Below are positions 35,212 through 44,579 of a stretch of DNA of 54,257 bases, in pieces. Every line of letters begins with the position of its first letter. Position 1 is the stretch's first letter. Below the pieces are notes generated by a model that was given only the letters and a program-made list of their open reading frames with translations, did not search any database and was not told where the DNA came from. Location of the stretch: the NCBI GenBank assembly GCA_947473045.1, contig CANJCO010000034.1, positions 1 to 54,257 of the forward strand, read 5' to 3'. This DNA is from Myxococcales bacterium. Its GTDB lineage: Bacteria; Myxococcota_A; Polyangia; Polyangiales; Polyangiaceae. The position numbers and the translations under genes are program-made.

Positions 35212-38200
35212 GGCGGCGGAGGCCTGGGAGCGAGCCGGGCATCGGCGAGCTGAAGCAGCGATGCGTGAGTCGCGGTCGCCAGAAAACGCGGGCGGTCCTC
35301 GGGCCCCAGACGACCCGATCGCGACGCGAGCCGATCCCTTGCGCGGCGTAGCACTTCGTCGGCGCGGTCGAACCGCTTCGAGGCCACGGCAGCGCGCGCG
35401 GCGGCGAGCAGTATTTCACTCTCGCCCGAGTCGACGCCTCCCAGACTGTCGAGCAGCGCCATCGCCTCTTCGGCGCGCGAATATCCGCCCTCTGCGTCGC
35501 CGGTCCCAAGACTGGCCATGGCGCTCACGGCAAGCGCATACGCCCGGAGCGGCGGCGCATCGACGAGCGCCGCGAGCGCCTTGTCTGCGTAGCGCGACGC
35601 CTCGGCGACATCGCCGCGCAGCAGCTCCGACAGCGCCATGTAGATGAGCGTACCTCCGAGCATGCGCTTGTGACCGTGCTCGGTAAACGTCGCGAGCGCG
35701 CTCGCGAGCAGAACCTGTCCGTCGGCGATGTGCCCCGACAGAACGGTCGCGTAGCCGAGGTTCTGTTGGGCCAGCGCCACGAGGTTCGGCAAGCGCAGGC
35801 GCGCGGCCTGCTCGATCACCCGGTTCGCCTCGACGATGGCCGCCGCGTAGTCGCCGAGCTCGACGAGCGCATGAACGACGTTTCCGTGCTGCGACAGAGC
35901 GTTGCGCCGATCGCCCGCCAATTCGTAGAGCGTCGCCGACTGACGCAAGCTCGACAGGTACGCGCCCAGATCGCCACACGCAATCGCCAAAATGGCCCGG
36001 CTCGCGACGAACTTCGCGACGATGTGGGGGCTCCGCTCTGCGATGGCCATCACCTGCAACTCGATTGCATCGAGAATTTCGCGTGCCATCCGCGCCTCGC
36101 CCTGCAGCGGCAGAAACGTCGTCGCCGTGCACAGCGCCGCAATCTTCGGGTCGAGGGAGCCGGCAGTCGGCGTAGCGCTTCGAATCGCCTCGGTGATGCG
36201 CAGCACCGCCTGTCGATCGCCGAGGCGCGCGCAGGCGGCGACCCGGTGCTTGACGGCGCGAAACCACATCGGCGAGCCTTCCTCGACGAGCGCCATCGCC
36301 CGATCCGACGCCGCTGCGACGTCGGCAAAGTCGCCGAGCCACGTGCCACACTCGGCCACGATGGTCTCGACCTCACCGAGCAGCGCGCCGTGCGCGCCGA
36401 CCCGTCGCGCGTCAGCGGCGCGCGCCCGCGCCCCGGCGAAGTCAGACGACTCGAGCCCAAGCGCGGCAGCGCGCACGTAAGCGGCAGCCGCGAGCTCGAG
36501 CGCCCCCCCAAGCTCGGCGTGGCGCGCGACGGCGGCGTGGTTGGCCGTTCCCGTGGTGCGGAGCCACTCGGCCGCCAGACGGTGCCCCAGCGCCCGATCG
36601 TCGTCCGTGAGCGTCGCGTACGCCGCATCGCGCAGCACTTTGTGACGAAAAGACCAACGCCGCGCGAGCGGATCGGTCCCCTCACCCACGAGAAATTCAA
36701 GGGCGGTCAGCGCGACCAGCGCGGCCTCGACGGAACGCACCTCCGCGCCTCCGCTCAGCAGCGACGCCACGGCCGATGCGTCGAACGCGCTCCCCAGCAC
36801 GCTGGCGGCGCGCAGCACCCGCCTCGCGTCGGCGCCCAGCGACCCGATCCGCACCGTCACCGCCGTGAGCACCGTGCCCGAGAGCGCCTCTGGAGCGCGA
36901 CCCGCGCGCACCGAGCGCACCAGCTCGTCGAGAAATAGCGGATTGCCGCCACCGAGGTCGAGAAGCTTCGCGACGACGGCGTGCGGGGCTTCACGACCGA
37001 GCTGCTCGCGAACGAGGCGTTCGGCTGCTCTTCGCGGGAGCGGGGCGAGCACCATTCGCTCGACAGCCAAGCCTTCGAACGCTCCGACGAGGTGCTCATC
37101 GACCTCGGGACGCGCGAGCACGACGAGCAAAATTCCGCACGAGGCGAGCTCGCGCAGCGCGCCCTCGAAGAGCCTGAGGCTCGCGCGATCGCACCACTGA
37201 AAGTCATCGATGAGCACGACAAGCGGGCGCCCGGACGCCGCCGCGCGGACCACCTCCGCGAACGCCCTCGAGAGCTGATCGGCCATCGCTGCAGGCGCTG
37301 CCCTGGCCGCGCGAAGCGCTGCGCTGGGTGGGGCGATCGCCTCGGCGCCGATGAGCTCGCCGATGAACTCGCGCGCGGCAGCCGCGTCGGGGAGCGCGGC
37401 GTCCGGAAGCCCGAGCTCGAGCTGCTGCCGCCGAACCGCAGGCGAATCGGCGGCGCTCGTGCGGAGCCCTGCGAGCGCGAGCTGTGCCGCGGCCGAGAGC
37501 GATGAGTCGCGAGAGAGCTCATCGCAGCTCGAAGACCAGACGTCGTCGGCTGACCGCTGCGCACCGAGCCTCGCCACCAGCTCGCTCGCGAGGCGCGACT
37601 TGCCGGCGCCCGGCGGCGCGACAACCAGCGCGATGGCAAGCGTGCGCGCGGTCGAGACGTGCTCGAAGAGCTTCACGAGCGCGGCGAGTTCGGCGTCCCG
37701 GCCCACGAAGATCCCCGCGCGCTCGATCAGCGGATCAGCTGCGCCGAACACGGCCTCACGCAGATCGCCGCGCTGCTCGAACCGAACCGCGGAGCCGACA
37801 AGATCGGCGGTGACGGCGTCGACGAAGACGCCGCGCTCACCGGCCGCGCGCGCCGTCTCCGCGAGCACCGCCGCAGCGTCAACCGCGCTTCCGACCGGTA
37901 GTCGCCCGCGCATCCGCGCCATGCCCGAGGCGACCACGACTCGCGCGCCGCCCGAAAGCTGCGCGAGTGACAGCGCCGCGCGCACCGCACGGGCAGCTCG
38001 CTGCTGCGACGCTCCGTCACCGGTGAGCGCGCCGACCATCGAGCCGTCCGCCAGGCGCTCGATCGCGACCCCGTGCCGCGCCGAAAACGCGCGCAGCTCG
38101 AGCGGTGCTCCGGCGGGCGCGAGCGTCTGGCCGATGCTGTCAGCGGCAGCCTCCTCGCTCGAGGCGAGCAGCACGTGCACGACGCGCTGCTCCTCCGAGG

Positions 38201-39065
38201 TCAACGCGGCCGAAAACGCCGGCTCGCGTGGCTCGGTGGCGGGCGCGGTGGCGCAGGCTGCGAGGAGCGACGCGGCCTGGGATCCATCGATCGGCCGCTC
38301 CGCCGCCGACTTCGAGAGCATCCGTGCCACGAGCGCGTCGAGCTCCGGTGGCGCCGTTCCAAGGAGCGACCGCAGTCGCGGCGGCTCCTCGAGCAGAATT
38401 TTGGCGAGCACCGCCACGGCGTGATCGCCTTCGTAGGGCGTGTGGCCAGTGAGGCACTCGAACAGCACGCAGCCGAGCGAGTAGACGTCGGCGCGCGCGT
38501 CGATGTCCTTGGTGCCGCGCGCCTGCTCGGGCGCCATGTACCAGGGCGTGCCGACCACGAGGCCCGTGCGCGTATTGCGGCTCTTCGTGGCGTTGAACGC
38601 AACGCCGAAGTCGATCAGCATCGGCGCGTCGACCCGCCCTGCCGCCAGCAGCACGTTGCTAGGCTTCAAATCGCGGTGCACAACCCCGAGCGCGTGCGCG
38701 ACCCCGAGCGCGCCGGCGACGCGAGCCGCGAGCGCGACGGCGTCCTCGATCGACAGGGGACCTCGTTCGAGCCTCGCGGCGAGCTCCTCACCTTCGATCC
38801 ACTCCATGACCAGATAGTGCTCGCCCGAACGGGCAACGCCGTGCCCGAGGTAACGCACAATCCCAGGATGGCGCAGCTCCGCCAGCAGCTTCGCTTCGCG
38901 AACAAACCGCGCCTCGTGCGCCTGATCGAGCAGCGCTTTGACGGCAACGAGCTGCCCCGTAACCACGTCGCGCGCCCGGAACACCGCCCCCATGCCGCCC
39001 TCGGCAAACCGGTCGATGAGCTGGTAGCGCTCTTCGATAATCTCGCCCGCGTGCATCGCGACCAT
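35190..39065 (-). CDS. Giant Ser/Thr kinase with cyclase-like, AAA-ATPase and TPR regions
   Basis: This 1291-residue protein starts with a eukaryotic-type kinase (residues about 14-275): AEGGMG, Lys43, HRDLKPSN (130-137), DFG (152-154) and GTPWYMAPE. Residues about 295-460 resemble a class III nucleotidyl cyclase fold (VVHVLLASS, GDG, GMARMRGRLPVG), but the metal-binding aspartates are not evident, so it is probably degenerate. A signal-transduction ATPase follows, with Walker A APPGAGKS (Lys489) and Walker B LVVLIDDFQW. TPR-like helices run from about 800 to the end. This layout matches PknK/AfsK-type regulators of myxobacteria. In-frame ATGs at 39086 and 39056 are alternative starts. Confidence 0.88.
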   Translation of the reverse strand: MVAMHAGEIIEERYQLIDRFAEGGMGAVFRARDVVTGQLVAVKALLDQAHEARFVREAKLLAELRHPGIVRYLGHGVARSGEHYLVMEWIEGEELAARLERGPLSIEDAVALAARVAGALGVAHALGVVHRDLKPSNVLLAAGRVDAPMLIDFGVAFNATKSRNTRTGLVVGTPWYMAPEQARGTKDIDARADVYSLGCVLFECLTGHTPYEGDHAVAVLAKILLEEPPRLRSLLGTAPPELDALVARMLSKSAAERPIDGSQAASLLAACATAPATEPREPAFSAALTSEEQRVVHVLLASSEEAAADSIGQTLAPAGAPLELRAFSARHGVAIERLADGSMVGALTGDGASQQRAARAVRAALSLAQLSGGARVVVASGMARMRGRLPVGSAVDAAAVLAETARAAGERGVFVDAVTADLVGSAVRFEQRGDLREAVFGAADPLIERAGIFVGRDAELAALVKLFEHVSTARTLAIALVVAPPGAGKSRLASELVARLGAQRSADDVWSSSCDELSRDSSLSAAAQLALAGLRTSAADSPAVRRQQLELGLPDAALPDAAAAREFIGELIGAEAIAPPSAALRAARAAPAAMADQLSRAFAEVVRAAASGRPLVVLIDDFQWCDRASLRLFEGALRELASCGILLVVLARPEVDEHLVGAFEGLAVERMVLAPLPRRAAERLVREQLGREAPHAVVAKLLDLGGGNPLFLDELVRSVRAGRAPEALSGTVLTAVTVRIGSLGADARRVLRAASVLGSAFDASAVASLLSGGAEVRSVEAALVALTALEFLVGEGTDPLARRWSFRHKVLRDAAYATLTDDDRALGHRLAAEWLRTTGTANHAAVARHAELGGALELAAAAYVRAAALGLESSDFAGARARAADARRVGAHGALLGEVETIVAECGTWLGDFADVAAASDRAMALVEEGSPMWFRAVKHRVAACARLGDRQAVLRITEAIRSATPTAGSLDPKIAALCTATTFLPLQGEARMAREILDAIELQVMAIAERSPHIVAKFVASRAILAIACGDLGAYLSSLRQSATLYELAGDRRNALSQHGNVVHALVELGDYAAAIVEANRVIEQAARLRLPNLVALAQQNLGYATVLSGHIADGQVLLASALATFTEHGHKRMLGGTLIYMALSELLRGDVAEASRYADKALAALVDAPPLRAYALAVSAMASLGTGDAEGGYSRAEEAMALLDSLGGVDSGESEILLAAARAAVASKRFDRADEVLRRARDRLASRSGRLGPEDRPRFLATATHASLLQLADARLAPRPPPPQGSATK

Positions 39066-39419
39066 GATGCCACGAAGCGCCCCCAACCCGGAGCGACATC
39101 ACCGCCGATGAGGCCGGGGTGCGCGGGACGCCGCTGACAGGAGCGCCCCGATCCGCATCGCGAGCGCCAACCGCCCTCACGATCGCGCGACGGTCTCCAC
39201 AAAACAAAAACGCAGGCAGGCAGGAATTCACCGGGTATTTTCGCGATCCGGCAAAAATTCGGATCTCCGAACTGGGCAAGCGCCCACGCCAAAGGGACTC
39301 CGCGCGAGGCGCGGGGTTGTCAGGAGATTTGCGATTGTACCGAGGCTGGTCGCCCAAGCGAAAGCTACCCGGACGGCCAACCCCAGTCCGCCGAAGCCGG
39401 TGCGTGATAGGATGGTAAG
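39066..39419. promoter_or_regulatory. Intergenic region between kinase and Cys-rich lipoprotein genes
   Basis: This 354-bp divergent gap holds no convincing gene. It contains a TTCGGA-TC-TCCGAA palindrome (39258-39271), a nested pair GATCCG (39245-39250) / CGGATC (39260-39265), a short GCAGGCAGGCAGG run near 39210-39225, and a hairpin CCGCGC-GAG-GCGCGG (39300-39314). The central part, about 39195-39270, is AT-richer than its surroundings and is the likely promoter area for one or both genes. Confidence 0.45.
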
Positions 39420-39956
39420 ATGGTGTCGAACTGCGCCCGCTGGGCTTCGCTCTTCGCTGCGGCTGTGATCACCAGCGTCGCGTGCGGCGGGCAGACGGCG
39501 GGCCTGGCGGGCGACGCGGGCCACGACGCGACGCTGGCCGACAGCGCCGGCTGCATCACGCCCGATCCGGCGGCGGGATCGCCGTGCAGCGGCGGCCAGG
39601 CGGTCTGCGTCGATCCGAACGTCGACGCTTGCTGCCGGGGCTACGTCTGGTCATGCGTTTCAGGCGCTTGGCAGAAGATGGGACTTGGCTGTCCGTGCAT
39701 GGTCGATGCCGCTGCGCCCCCCGACGCCGCGACCTCGTGCGGCCCGCTCACTTGCAGCGGCGCGCAGTATTGCCAGCAGACGTCCGGAGGCCCGCCGCCG
39801 CAAGGAGACGCCGCGCCCTTTGCCTCGTATGCATGCCAGCCGCTGCCGCCCGCGTGCGGCGGAGTGGCGAGCTGCAAGTGCCTCTCAGGTGCGCCTCCCG
39901 GGTGCACCTGCAGCGAGAGCGCGGGCGTGGTGACGGTGCGCTGCTTCGCCCCGTGA
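39420..39956 (+). CDS. Cys-rich lipoprotein of unknown function
   Basis: This 178-residue precursor has a signal with lipobox SVAC (Cys22) and a Gly/Asp/Ala linker. Its mature domain of about 130 residues has 17 or more cysteines in pairs and triples (CGPLTCSGAQYCQQ, CKCLSGAPPGCTC). It is a secreted disulfide-rich protein of the type common in myxobacteria, with no known function. The ATG is preceded by a purine-rich stretch. It converges on the oxidoreductase gene with an 18-bp gap. Confidence 0.7.
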   Translation: MVSNCARWASLFAAAVITSVACGGQTAGLAGDAGHDATLADSAGCITPDPAAGSPCSGGQAVCVDPNVDACCRGYVWSCVSGAWQKMGLGCPCMVDAAAPPDAATSCGPLTCSGAQYCQQTSGGPPPQGDAAPFASYACQPLPPACGGVASCKCLSGAPPGCTCSESAGVVTVRCFAP

Positions 39957-39974
39957 GCGCCGCGCGCGACGCAG

Positions 39975-42299
39975 CTACGCTCTGGCGGTCGACTCCTGCA
40001 CGAACGCGCTGAGCGTCACGACGATGGCCTTGTAAGTGGGCGTGTTGCTCTTCCCGGCGACGCTGCCAATCGGCACCAAAACGTTCGTCTCGGGAAAGTA
40101 AGCGGCGGCGCACCCGACGGGGATGTCGTAGGCCACGAGCATGAACTTCGTCGCGACGCGCTGCTCACCCTGAAAGTGACTCGTGATATCGACCCACTGT
40201 CCCGCTTCAAAGCCAAGCCGCGCAATATCGAGCGCGCTCACGAAGAGCACGCGGCGGCCGTTGGAGATGCCCCGATACCGATCATTGAGTCCGTAAATGG
40301 TCGTATTGAACTGATCGTGACTGCGCACCGTGGTGAGCAGCAGCGCGCCCGGAGGCAACTTCACCGGCTTGAGGGCGTGAACGGTGAACTCGGCTTTTCC
40401 GCTGGGGGTGTCAAACTGCAAACCATCGCGCACGGCGTGAGGCAGGCAAAAGCCCCCCGGCGCGCGGACCCGCTCGCTGAAGCGCTCGAACCCCGGGATT
40501 ACCCGCTCGATGCGGTCACGGATCGCGTCGTAGTCGTTTTGAAACGCGTCCCAGTCTGCAAGGTCGCCGCGCGGCGTACCGGCGAATACGGCCTTCGCGA
40601 GCCCGCACACAATAGCCACTTCGCTGAGCAGGTCTGCGCCCGGCCGGGCGAGGTTTCCCTGACTTCGATGCACGACCCCCATCGAGTTTTCGACCGTGAC
40701 GAACTGCGGCCCTGACTTCTGCACGTCGGCGTCGGTTCGTCCGAGACAAGGCAAAATGAGTGCCTGCCGGCCGTGCACGAGGTGACCGCGGTTGAGCTTC
40801 GTCGAGACATGAACCGTCAGCCGGGTATTGCGAAGTGCGGCGGCGGTATATTCGGTATCGGGCGTAGCCGAGAGAAAGTTTCCGCCCATACCGAAGAAGA
40901 CTCCCACTTTGCCATTCTTCATCGCATGAATGGCCTCGACGGTGTCGTAGCCGTGCGCCCGGGGCGGGTTAAACGAAAACTCGTTACCGAGCGCGTCGAG
41001 AAACGCCTCCGCGGGCTTTTCGTAAATGCCCATCGTGCGATCGCCCTGAACGTTGCTGTGACCGCGCACCGGACAGGCCCCCGCGCCCGGGCGCCCGAAA
41101 TGCCCTCCGAGCAGCAGCAGATTGACCACCTCCTGAATGCATGACACGGCCTCGGGCTGCTGCGTGAGACCCATGGCCCAGCAGCAAATCATCGACTTCG
41201 ACGCTTTGATGACCTCGGCCGCGGCGCCGATGTTTTCGCGCGACAGCCCGCTCTGCTCGGTGATGTCGCTCCAGCTCACCGTACGCAGCGCGGCGATCAT
41301 CGCTTCGAAGCCGCGCGTGTGGCGCCCGATGAAGGCGTGATCGAACACCGTCCCGGGTGCCGCGTCTTCGGCGGCAACAAGCGCCTTCATGATTCCCTTC
41401 AGGGCCGCGACATCGCCGCTCAGGCGAACGGGGAGGTGCAGGCTGGCGATGGGAGTGCCTGCGCCCATCCACGTCCAGAACTCCTGCGGGTGCTTGAAGG
41501 CCGTCGTGCCCGTCTCGAGCAGCGGATTGACGCTGATGATCTTCGCTCCGCGCCTCGCCGCACGCTGCAATGCGGTGAGCATTCTGGGGTGATTGGTGCC
41601 GGGATTCTGGCCGATCACCATGATGCATTCGGCGTGGTCGAAGTCCTCGAGGGTGACCGATCCCTTGCCGACGCCCAGCGTCTCCTTCAGCGCCACCCCG
41701 CTCGACTCGTGGCACATGTTCGAGCAATCCGGCAGGTTGTTGGTGCCGAACATGCGAATGAAGAGCTGATACAGAAACGCAGCCTCGTTGCTCGTGCGCC
41801 CCGACGTGTAGAAGACGGCCTCGTCAGGACTCCCGAGCGCCCGAAGCTCGTGCGCGATGAGCGAGAACGCGTCGGGCCACGATATTGGCTCATAGTGGGT
41901 TGCGCCCGGGCGGAGCACCATCGGGTGGGTGAGCCGGCCCGAACGCCCAATTTCGTAGTCCGACCAGTCGCCCATTTCTTCGACCGGATGCTGCGCGAAG
42001 AACTCGGGCCCCACGCGCTTCGTGGTGGCCTCCTCGGCGACCGCCTTCGCGCCGTTTTCGCAGAACTCGGTCGACTCGCGCCGGCCTTCGGGATCGGGCC
42101 ACGCGCAGCCCGGGCAGTCGAAGCCGTGCTTCTGGTTGACGGCGAGGAGCTCTCTCGTGCCGCGTGCCGGGCCCATTTCGCTCAGCGCGTGCCGGAGACT
42201 GTGCACGATCGCCGGCATTCCGCCGGCCGCGGGCGACGGAGCGCTCACTTGCGGACGCGTCTGCTCAGCGGGCGTGATCTCGGCCTTTTTTCGGCTCAT
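39975..42299 (-). CDS. FdhF/YdeP-type molybdopterin oxidoreductase
   Basis: The 774-residue protein belongs to the molybdopterin (bis-MGD) oxidoreductase superfamily, YdeP/FdhF-like branch. It has PDCSNMCHESSG near the catalytic position, NPGTNHPRML, FGRPGAGACPVRGHSNVQGDRTMG and a C-terminal molydopterin_binding-type domain. It lacks the N-terminal CxxCxxxC 4Fe-4S motif of formate dehydrogenases, as YdeP does; only a CPGC pair (HGFDCPGCAWPDP) is seen near residue 55. The reaction is unknown. The start is the ATG at 42299 (MSRKKAEITP), as the upstream open frame is not family-like. It stands alone with no electron-transfer partner nearby. Confidence 0.9.
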   Translation of the reverse strand: MSRKKAEITPAEQTRPQVSAPSPAAGGMPAIVHSLRHALSEMGPARGTRELLAVNQKHGFDCPGCAWPDPEGRRESTEFCENGAKAVAEEATTKRVGPEFFAQHPVEEMGDWSDYEIGRSGRLTHPMVLRPGATHYEPISWPDAFSLIAHELRALGSPDEAVFYTSGRTSNEAAFLYQLFIRMFGTNNLPDCSNMCHESSGVALKETLGVGKGSVTLEDFDHAECIMVIGQNPGTNHPRMLTALQRAARRGAKIISVNPLLETGTTAFKHPQEFWTWMGAGTPIASLHLPVRLSGDVAALKGIMKALVAAEDAAPGTVFDHAFIGRHTRGFEAMIAALRTVSWSDITEQSGLSRENIGAAAEVIKASKSMICCWAMGLTQQPEAVSCIQEVVNLLLLGGHFGRPGAGACPVRGHSNVQGDRTMGIYEKPAEAFLDALGNEFSFNPPRAHGYDTVEAIHAMKNGKVGVFFGMGGNFLSATPDTEYTAAALRNTRLTVHVSTKLNRGHLVHGRQALILPCLGRTDADVQKSGPQFVTVENSMGVVHRSQGNLARPGADLLSEVAIVCGLAKAVFAGTPRGDLADWDAFQNDYDAIRDRIERVIPGFERFSERVRAPGGFCLPHAVRDGLQFDTPSGKAEFTVHALKPVKLPPGALLLTTVRSHDQFNTTIYGLNDRYRGISNGRRVLFVSALDIARLGFEAGQWVDITSHFQGEQRVATKFMLVAYDIPVGCAAAYFPETNVLVPIGSVAGKSNTPTYKAIVVTLSAFVQESTARA

Positions 42300-42619
42300 G
42301 GCGGGGGTGCCCTTCTCATCGAACGTGCGGTCGCAGGCCGGCGAGCGGCCCAAGGTGACGCGCCGTGCGTGGGCGCGAGGCGGGTCGCCCGGCTGCCGAA
42401 ACGCTACCAGCAAAGGTCGGCGCGGCGCGCGCCCATCTCGAATGGAGCAGCGCCGTCACGCGGGCGCGGGCGAGCGTCGCATGGGGTGCGCGCGGGCCTG
42501 CGCGCGGGCGGCCCGGCGTCTCGTCGTCGTCAACTTCCGCCCCTGCGGGTTGTCGACTATCATCGCGAGAGCGGAGCGTCGGCGTTTTGCTCGCCAACCG
42601 CCCCCGGAAAGTAATTCCC
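42300..42619. promoter_or_regulatory. Intergenic region between oxidoreductase and Cys/Gly-rich lipoprotein genes
   Basis: This 320-bp divergent gap holds no convincing gene. It contains a tandem repeat of TGCGCGCGGGC (42487-42497 and 42499-42509) and other CG-rich runs. Nothing resembling a consensus promoter stands out. The open frame upstream of the 42620 ATG is Arg-rich and not signal-like. Confidence 0.45.
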
Positions 42620-44524
42620 ATGCACGCTGACTTTCATTCCAAACTTCGCGGCGCGCTGGTCGCCGGCGCACTCGCGGCGACCGCCGCCATCGTCGCATGC
42701 TCGGGAAACAGCGCCACGGTCAGCGCCCAGGGCGACGCCGGCCTCAACTGCGGCGACGGGGCGCAAACCTGCGCGGGCGCCTGCACTGCGGTCGCACGCG
42801 ATCCCGCCAACTGCGGCGCGTGCGGCAACGTCTGCCGGGACGGCGAGGTCTGCTCCGCGGGCAAATGCGCCACGAGCTGCGGCGGCGGGAGCACGCAATG
42901 CGGACTGTCGTGCGTAAACCCCTACAGCGACGGCGCGAACTGCGGCGCCTGCGCGACCGCATGCAAGTCGGGTGAGGTCTGTTCCGCGGGCAAGTGCGCC
43001 ACGAGCTGCGGCGGCGGAACCACCCAGTGCGGACAGTCGTGTGTGGACACCCAGGCCGACCGCTCCAACTGCGGCGCGTGCGGCGCCCTCTGCAAAGACG
43101 GGGAGGTGTGCTCCGCCGGCCGCTGCGCGCTCACCTGCCAGCAGGGCCTCACCACTTGCGGCTCGGATGGCGACGGCGGAGCGCCCTACTGCGCCAATAC
43201 GACCACCGACAACGCCAACTGCGGCGCCTGCGGCAACGTGTGCAAGGCCGGGCAGGTCTGCTCGGCGGGCAAGTGCGCGACCTCGTGCGGCGGCGGCACC
43301 ACGCAATGCGGCAACGTGTGCGTCGACACGAGCCTCGACCCGGCCAACTGCGGCGCCTGCAACAACGCGTGCACGGGCGGACAAGTCTGCTCCGGCAGCC
43401 TGTGCGGTCTCGCCTGCACCGGCGGCACGGTCAAGTGCGGCAACGTGTGCGTCGACACCAGGATCGATCCCGCCAACTGCGGCCTGTGCAACAACGCGTG
43501 CGGCAGCGCCAACGGCGTCCCCGTCTGCAACAACAGCACGTGCGTCGGCCTCGTGTGCAACGCCGGCTTCGGAGACTGCGACGCTATCAACGCGAACGGC
43601 TGCGAGACCGCGCTGCTGACCGACAGCAAAAACTGCGGCGGCTGCGGCGTAGTGTGCGCGCTCGGTCCCTGCGCGAGCGGCGCGTGCCCCAACTACTTGA
43701 AGACGGCCACGTTCAGCAACATCAGCACGGGCCGCACGGGCTCGCTGCAGACGTGGGTCGTTCCGGTGGGCGTGACGAGCATCATCGTCGAGGCCTACGG
43801 CGCCCAGGGCGGCGGCTCGCCCACGAGCGGCAGCTGCAATTGCAGCCTCTCCGGCGGCAAGGGCGCGTACGTGAAGGGAACGGTCGGTGTCACGCCCGGC
43901 GAGACCCTCAACATTCTCGTTGGCCAGCAGGGCGGCTCGAACGGCGGCGCCCACGGCAATGAAAACGGCGGCGGCGGCGGCTCATTCGTCGTTCGCAAAA
44001 CCGGCAACGTGCCGCTCGTCATCGCTGGCGGCGGCGGCGGCGCGCCTTCGACCAGCTATGGCACGACGTGCGGGCGCTCAGCACCCGACGCGGACGGGCA
44101 GGCAGGCACCTCGGGCATCGGCTCCAACTGTTTTGCGTTCGCAGCCGGCGGCGTCAACGGCGGCGGCGGCACCACCGCTGGCACCTATGAAGGCGGCGCG
44201 GGGGGCGGGTTCTTCACCGACGGCGCCAACGGCGGCAGCCACTGCGCGCTCGCATACGGCGGCCTGAGCTACTTCAACGGCGGCGCGGGCGGCACCGGCA
44301 ACACCTGCTACACCTCCGACAACTACGGCGGCTACGGCGGCGGCGGAGGCGGAATGCTCAGCGGTCCAGGCGGCGGCGGAGGCTACTCGGGCGGCTCGAC
44401 GGCGGGCCAATGGACCAACTACTCGACTTACGGCGGCGGCGGAGGCTCGTACAACGCGGGCACCAACCAGACGTCGCAGAGCGGCGCGAGGATCGGCATG
44501 GGCCAGGTGATCGTGCGCTACTGA
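42620..44524 (+). CDS. Lipoprotein with tandem Cys repeats and glycine-rich C-terminal domain
   Basis: The 634-residue precursor has lipobox IVAC (Cys27). Residues about 45-350 hold about seven tandem repeats of roughly 38 residues. The pattern is CGxxCVDxxxDxxNCGACGxxCxxGxxCxxGxC, as in a myxobacterial repeat family. From about residue 355 there is a beta/Gly-rich domain, with several GGGGG runs (GGGGGSFVV, GGGGGAP, GGYGGGGGGM) and an IIVEAYGAQGG opening. This resembles the glycine-rich domain of animal ALK/LTK receptors and of bacterial surface proteins. A GGAAAG stretch precedes the ATG. Cell-surface adhesion is inferred. Confidence 0.75.
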   Translation: MHADFHSKLRGALVAGALAATAAIVACSGNSATVSAQGDAGLNCGDGAQTCAGACTAVARDPANCGACGNVCRDGEVCSAGKCATSCGGGSTQCGLSCVNPYSDGANCGACATACKSGEVCSAGKCATSCGGGTTQCGQSCVDTQADRSNCGACGALCKDGEVCSAGRCALTCQQGLTTCGSDGDGGAPYCANTTTDNANCGACGNVCKAGQVCSAGKCATSCGGGTTQCGNVCVDTSLDPANCGACNNACTGGQVCSGSLCGLACTGGTVKCGNVCVDTRIDPANCGLCNNACGSANGVPVCNNSTCVGLVCNAGFGDCDAINANGCETALLTDSKNCGGCGVVCALGPCASGACPNYLKTATFSNISTGRTGSLQTWVVPVGVTSIIVEAYGAQGGGSPTSGSCNCSLSGGKGAYVKGTVGVTPGETLNILVGQQGGSNGGAHGNENGGGGGSFVVRKTGNVPLVIAGGGGGAPSTSYGTTCGRSAPDADGQAGTSGIGSNCFAFAAGGVNGGGGTTAGTYEGGAGGGFFTDGANGGSHCALAYGGLSYFNGGAGGTGNTCYTSDNYGGYGGGGGGMLSGPGGGGGYSGGSTAGQWTNYSTYGGGGGSYNAGTNQTSQSGARIGMGQVIVRY

Positions 44525-44554
44525 GCGGAGCGTCTGCGCGGCGGAGCGGGACGA

Positions 44555-44578
44555 CGCGGTCACCATCAGGCGACCGCG
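44555..44578. terminator. Hairpin between convergent genes
   Basis: CGCGGTC (44555-44561) and GACCGCG (44572-44578) form a seven-bp stem with a ten-base loop, directly between the Cys/Gly-rich gene stop and the GNAT gene stop. It could terminate transcription from either side. There is no T-run. Confidence 0.45.
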
Positions 44579-44579
44579 C

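Noticed and set aside
39119-39418. A 99-codon open frame between the kinase and Cys-rich lipoprotein
   Set aside because: Arg/Pro-rich, no ribosome site, and overlaps the palindromes; more likely non-coding.
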